Source: JAUVXE01 sp964349355
Lineage (GTDB): Bacteria > Actinomycetota > Coriobacteriia > Anaerosomatales > SLCP01
Assembly (NCBI GenBank): GCA_964349355.1
Contig: CAYGFZ010000023.1
Span: 1 to 29,954, forward strand
Reading direction: 5' to 3'
Length of the DNA stretch: 29,954 nt
Both the position numbers and the translations under genes were made by a program. The notes below the pieces were generated by a model. That model was given only the letters and a program-made list of their open reading frames with translations, searched no databases and was not told where the DNA came from. Shown piece by piece: positions 29,896-29,954 of this stretch; the first letter of the stretch is position 1, and the number at the start of each line of letters is the position of its first letter.

Positions 29896-29954
29896 GCCCA
29901 ACGTTGTGGCGCGTAACCTGCAGCGCGGCCACGCGAACTCACTGCCAAGGATAC
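29896..29954 (-). other. Partial attC site, cut by the window edge
   Basis: GCCCAAC at 29896-29902 (R' GTTGGGC on the minus strand) is the exact complement of the R'' box of the cassette G attC, as a cassette border requires. CAGGTTACGCGCCACAAC next to it is arm-like. The partner arm and R'' lie beyond the window, so at least one more cassette continues to the right. Confidence 0.75.

Larger units (their letters stand above)
18546..29954 (-). mobile_element. Integron gene-cassette array (no integrase in window)
   Basis: Seven complete cassettes, genes all on the minus strand, are separated by attC sites. Borders from the G/TT cleavage point of each R' box: A 18552-19552, B 19553-20868, C 20869-21923, D 21924-22836, E 22837-25199, F 25200-27448, G 27449-29901, then an attC cut by the window edge. 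For each cassette the R'' box of its own attC is the exact complement of the R' box on its other side: GTTAGAC, GTTATCC, GTTAGCA, GTTAGGC, GTTAGCA, GTTCGAC, GTTGGGC for A-G. That is what linearisation of a circular cassette predicts. Cassettes E, F and G hold two, two and three genes. Base composition changes between cassettes, with A-E visibly less G+C-rich than the envelope locus. Confidence 0.93.

Noticed and set aside
18546..29954. Repeated hairpins read as a CRISPR array or as REP/MITE elements or terminators
   Set aside because: Spacing is 0.9-2.4 kb with genes between, inner sequences vary, and the outer boxes show cassette-type reciprocity, which fits attC only. There is no T-run after the hairpins.
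18520..29954. Integron integrase (intI) or attI inside the window
   Set aside because: No frame in this part shows tyrosine-recombinase motifs. Orientation places any intI to the right of the window.

Overview
The window reads as chromosome from a high-G+C Gram-positive bacterium. Proteins carrying the cell-wall-binding repeat 2 (CWB2, PF04122) module, GTG starts, and dense GTGA/ATGA gene overlaps suggest an actinomycete, perhaps an uncultured Coriobacteriia-like lineage. That placement is inference; no rRNA or marker gene is present.

Region 1 (1-16.6 kb) is a cell-envelope glycan locus. It opens with the 3' part of a secreted CWB2 metalloprotease. An operon of three minus-strand genes (sugar 3-dehydrogenase, N-acetyltransferase, PLP aminotransferase) and a divergent WbpI-type 2-epimerase together look like the UDP-GlcNAcA to UDP-ManNAc3NAcA pathway (WbpB, D, E, I). 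A VapBC-like toxin-antitoxin pair with its own operator-like repeats sits between them. Next comes a lipid-linked sugar module: a multispan membrane glycosyltransferase fused to a GT2 domain, two small ArnE/ArnF-like flippase subunits, a second paralogous membrane glycosyltransferase, and a WecB-type epimerase. An AAA_14/DUF4143 ATPase gene follows. It is inserted between direct repeats that derive from the 3' end of the WbpI-type epimerase gene. A GH88-CWB2 gene ends the region; it is frameshifted near its 5' end and cut off at its 3' end.

Region 2 (16.60-18.52 kb) is an IS1634-like insertion sequence with 17-bp inverted terminal repeats. It lies at the junction between the envelope locus and region 3.

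Region 3 (18.55 kb to the right edge) is an integron gene-cassette array: seven complete cassettes, all genes on the minus strand, separated by attC sites (seven complete, one cut by the window edge). In every cassette the R'' box of its own attC is the exact reverse complement of the R' box at its other end. This fixes cassette borders and orientation. The array therefore reads leftward, its distal end is at 18.55 kb, and any attI/intI would lie to the right of the window. No integrase is visible. Cassette contents look like genome defence: an unknown helical protein; an HNH-ATPase; a PUA-like-HNH nuclease; a UDG-like Fe-S protein; a PIF1-type helicase with a coiled-coil partner; a RelA/SpoT synthetase with an Abi_C/HEPN-like protein; and a three-gene TetR-membrane protein-GNAT operon. 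Two of these proteins end in SSB-like acidic C-terminal tips. The integron array with defence-like cargo is the most notable system here.
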